From Labilibaculum filiforme (GTDB lineage: Bacteria; Bacteroidota; Bacteroidia; Bacteroidales; Marinifilaceae), in assembly GCF_002843315.1 (NCBI RefSeq), contig NZ_MVDD01000003.1:248001-312000 (forward strand): DNA of 64,000 nucleotides, given 5' to 3'. The notes below the pieces were generated by a model. That model made no database searches, had not been told where the DNA came from, and saw only the letters and a list, made by a program, of their open reading frames with translations. Positions within the stretch are counted from its first letter, which is position 1. Every line of letters starts with the position of its first letter. Shown here piece after piece: positions 63,066 to 64,000 of the stretch. A program made the position numbers and the translations under genes.

Positions 63066-63806
63066 ATGAAAATTGGAATAGTACAATTAGAACCAGCAAA
63101 AGGAAATATTGAAAGAAATATTGAGATACATATAGATTGGATAAAAAAAGGGATTAATCATCATACAGCCTTGATTGTTTTTCCTGAGTTATCCTTGACT
63201 GGATATGAACCAGAATTAGCTAGCTCTCTTGCTACTAACCAAAACGATAAGAGGCTAGATTGTTTTCAAAAGTTAAGCGACGAAAATAACATTGCTATTG
63301 GAGTTGGATTACCAACAAGAAATTTGGATGAGTTAAATATTAGTATGATAATATTTCAACCTTTGAAAGATAGAATAACATACTCGAAACAGTATTTATA
63401 TCCAACGGAAGTGTCAATTTTTACAGCCAGATTTAATCCAATAGTTCTTGAGTGTGAAACTGAAATTGTTGCACCTGCTATATGCTACGAGTTATCAAAT
63501 AAGGAACATTATGAATTTGCAGCCGAAAATAATGCTACTGTATATATGGCAAGCGTTTTGAATTCTGTAAACGGTGTAGATTCAGACTTAAAAAAATTGA
63601 GTGACATTGCTAGAAATTATAAAATGGTGACTTTTATGGCTAATTTCATTGGAGAATCAGGTGGATACAAATGTGCTGGAAAGTCAACGATTTGGAATGA
63701 TAACGGGGAAATGATTAAACAATTAGGGGACAAAGAAGAAGGATTAATTATTTATGATACAAAAACTAGAGAAGTATTAACTACCACTAGTCGAGTAGAC
63801 AGATGA
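63066..63806 (+). CDS. Carbon-nitrogen hydrolase (nitrilase superfamily)
   Basis: 246 aa. The catalytic triad is complete: Glu41 in VFPELSLTGYEP, Lys108 in TYSKQYLYPTE and Cys140 in APAICYELS. It begins MKIGIVQLEPAKGNIERN as these enzymes do and is slightly short at the C-terminus. It would hydrolyse an amide or nitrile; the branch cannot be fixed from sequence alone. It is the last complete gene, downstream of palindromic element C. Confidence 0.9.
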   Translation: MKIGIVQLEPAKGNIERNIEIHIDWIKKGINHHTALIVFPELSLTGYEPELASSLATNQNDKRLDCFQKLSDENNIAIGVGLPTRNLDELNISMIIFQPLKDRITYSKQYLYPTEVSIFTARFNPIVLECETEIVAPAICYELSNKEHYEFAAENNATVYMASVLNSVNGVDSDLKKLSDIARNYKMVTFMANFIGESGGYKCAGKSTIWNDNGEMIKQLGDKEEGLIIYDTKTREVLTTTSRVDR

Positions 63807-64000
63807 CAGTCTATTGACCGCCGCTCTGCCTTTCACACCACCAGATACTTCGCAGGCGCCGCATAAACCAAGCGGGTCTTCCCGATAAAAATCGGGAAAG
63901 GCTGTATACGATCCCGAATGATCGGGATTAAGTTATGGGAATTGAAAATCGACGCAGTCAAATAAAGAAACACGTCTAACAGGCGTGATTTGTTTGTAAA
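63807..64000. other. GC-richer right edge with two CCCGAT hairpins
   Basis: TTCCCGAT-AAAA-ATCGGGAA (63879-63898) and ATCCCGA-ATGA-TCGGGAT (63911-63928) are perfect stems, followed by ACACGTCTAACAGGCGTG. Composition is unlike the genes to the left. On the minus strand GGTGGTGTGAAAGG (63823-63836 region) faintly recalls the RNA tail of group II introns, but I cannot support that. It may be the edge of another element lying outside the window. Confidence 0.35.

Noticed and set aside
57754-63806. A standard integron
   Set aside because: The element ends (AACGTTGTAAAC, GAACGTTATTGG, CCGTTAGCGG) do not fit the attC core GTTRRRY/RYYYAAC, and no IntI is present in the window.
63807-64000. Group II intron tail on the minus strand
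   Set aside because: Only GGTGGTGTGAAAGG is suggestive; a domain V hairpin could not be found, so it is left as an unexplained edge region.
1-64000. tRNA, rRNA, tmRNA and metabolite riboswitches
   Set aside because: No cloverleaf with a GTTCRA loop, no rRNA core text and no known riboswitch core was recognised by reading; a covariance-model scan could still find one.

Overview
ORGANISM. The window looks like chromosomal DNA of a low-GC Bacteroidota, most likely Bacteroidales/Marinilabiliales (this placement is inferred from gene content, not from a search). The grounds are: families typical of the phylum (DUF1599, BT_3928-like DoxX protein upstream of tpiA, folP-cdaA pair, DUF4159, RprXY-like two-component pair, TIGR01777 epimerase, PKD-bearing secreted protein); start codons with little or no Shine-Dalgarno sequence; and promoters of the phylum-specific TTTG-N19-TAnnTTTG type (for example before uvrA at 37519-37549). 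No rRNA, tRNA or CRISPR was seen. LAYOUT. 1-6.8 kb is a signalling island on the minus strand: a PKD surface protein (cut by the window edge), a small HTH protein, a pseudo-receiver, an NtrC-type sigma54 activator and a large sensor kinase. The kinase carries Asn where the phospho-accepting His should be. The pseudo-receiver has a near-consensus -24/-12 promoter, and palindromes of the form TATCCG-N4-CGGATA lie at enhancer distance. 6.8-56.5 kb is mainly conserved core genome: folP/cdaA, tpiA, prmA, ppk1/sixA, topB, rsmE, a phosphofructokinase with the residues of the pyrophosphate-dependent type, a SPFH/RHH pair, an ECF sigma factor, uvrA, an OmpR-type regulator and kinase, a CPA2 antiporter, pterin dehydratase/pheA and redoxins. 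Large unknown exported proteins are interspersed, including one of 1491 aa and a 1204-aa phosphoesterase/kinase-like/beta-barrel fusion. pheA is preceded by what reads as two successive Phe-rich leader peptides, each followed by a terminator (tandem attenuation). 56.5-64 kb is accessory DNA: a strict 41-bp tandem array, then single small ORFs all on the plus strand. Most of these ORFs are separated by long imperfect palindromes or a 540-bp element present in two direct copies, so the layout resembles gene cassettes although no integrase is visible. Two ORFs there are broken. HOW IT WORKS TOGETHER. The left island can be read as a closed circuit: input through the REC-PAS kinase-like protein, an NtrC activator, and sigma54 transcription of a pseudo-receiver that could feed back by protein contact. 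The pheA leader couples phenylalanine supply to its synthesis. The right end is a region of gene turnover.
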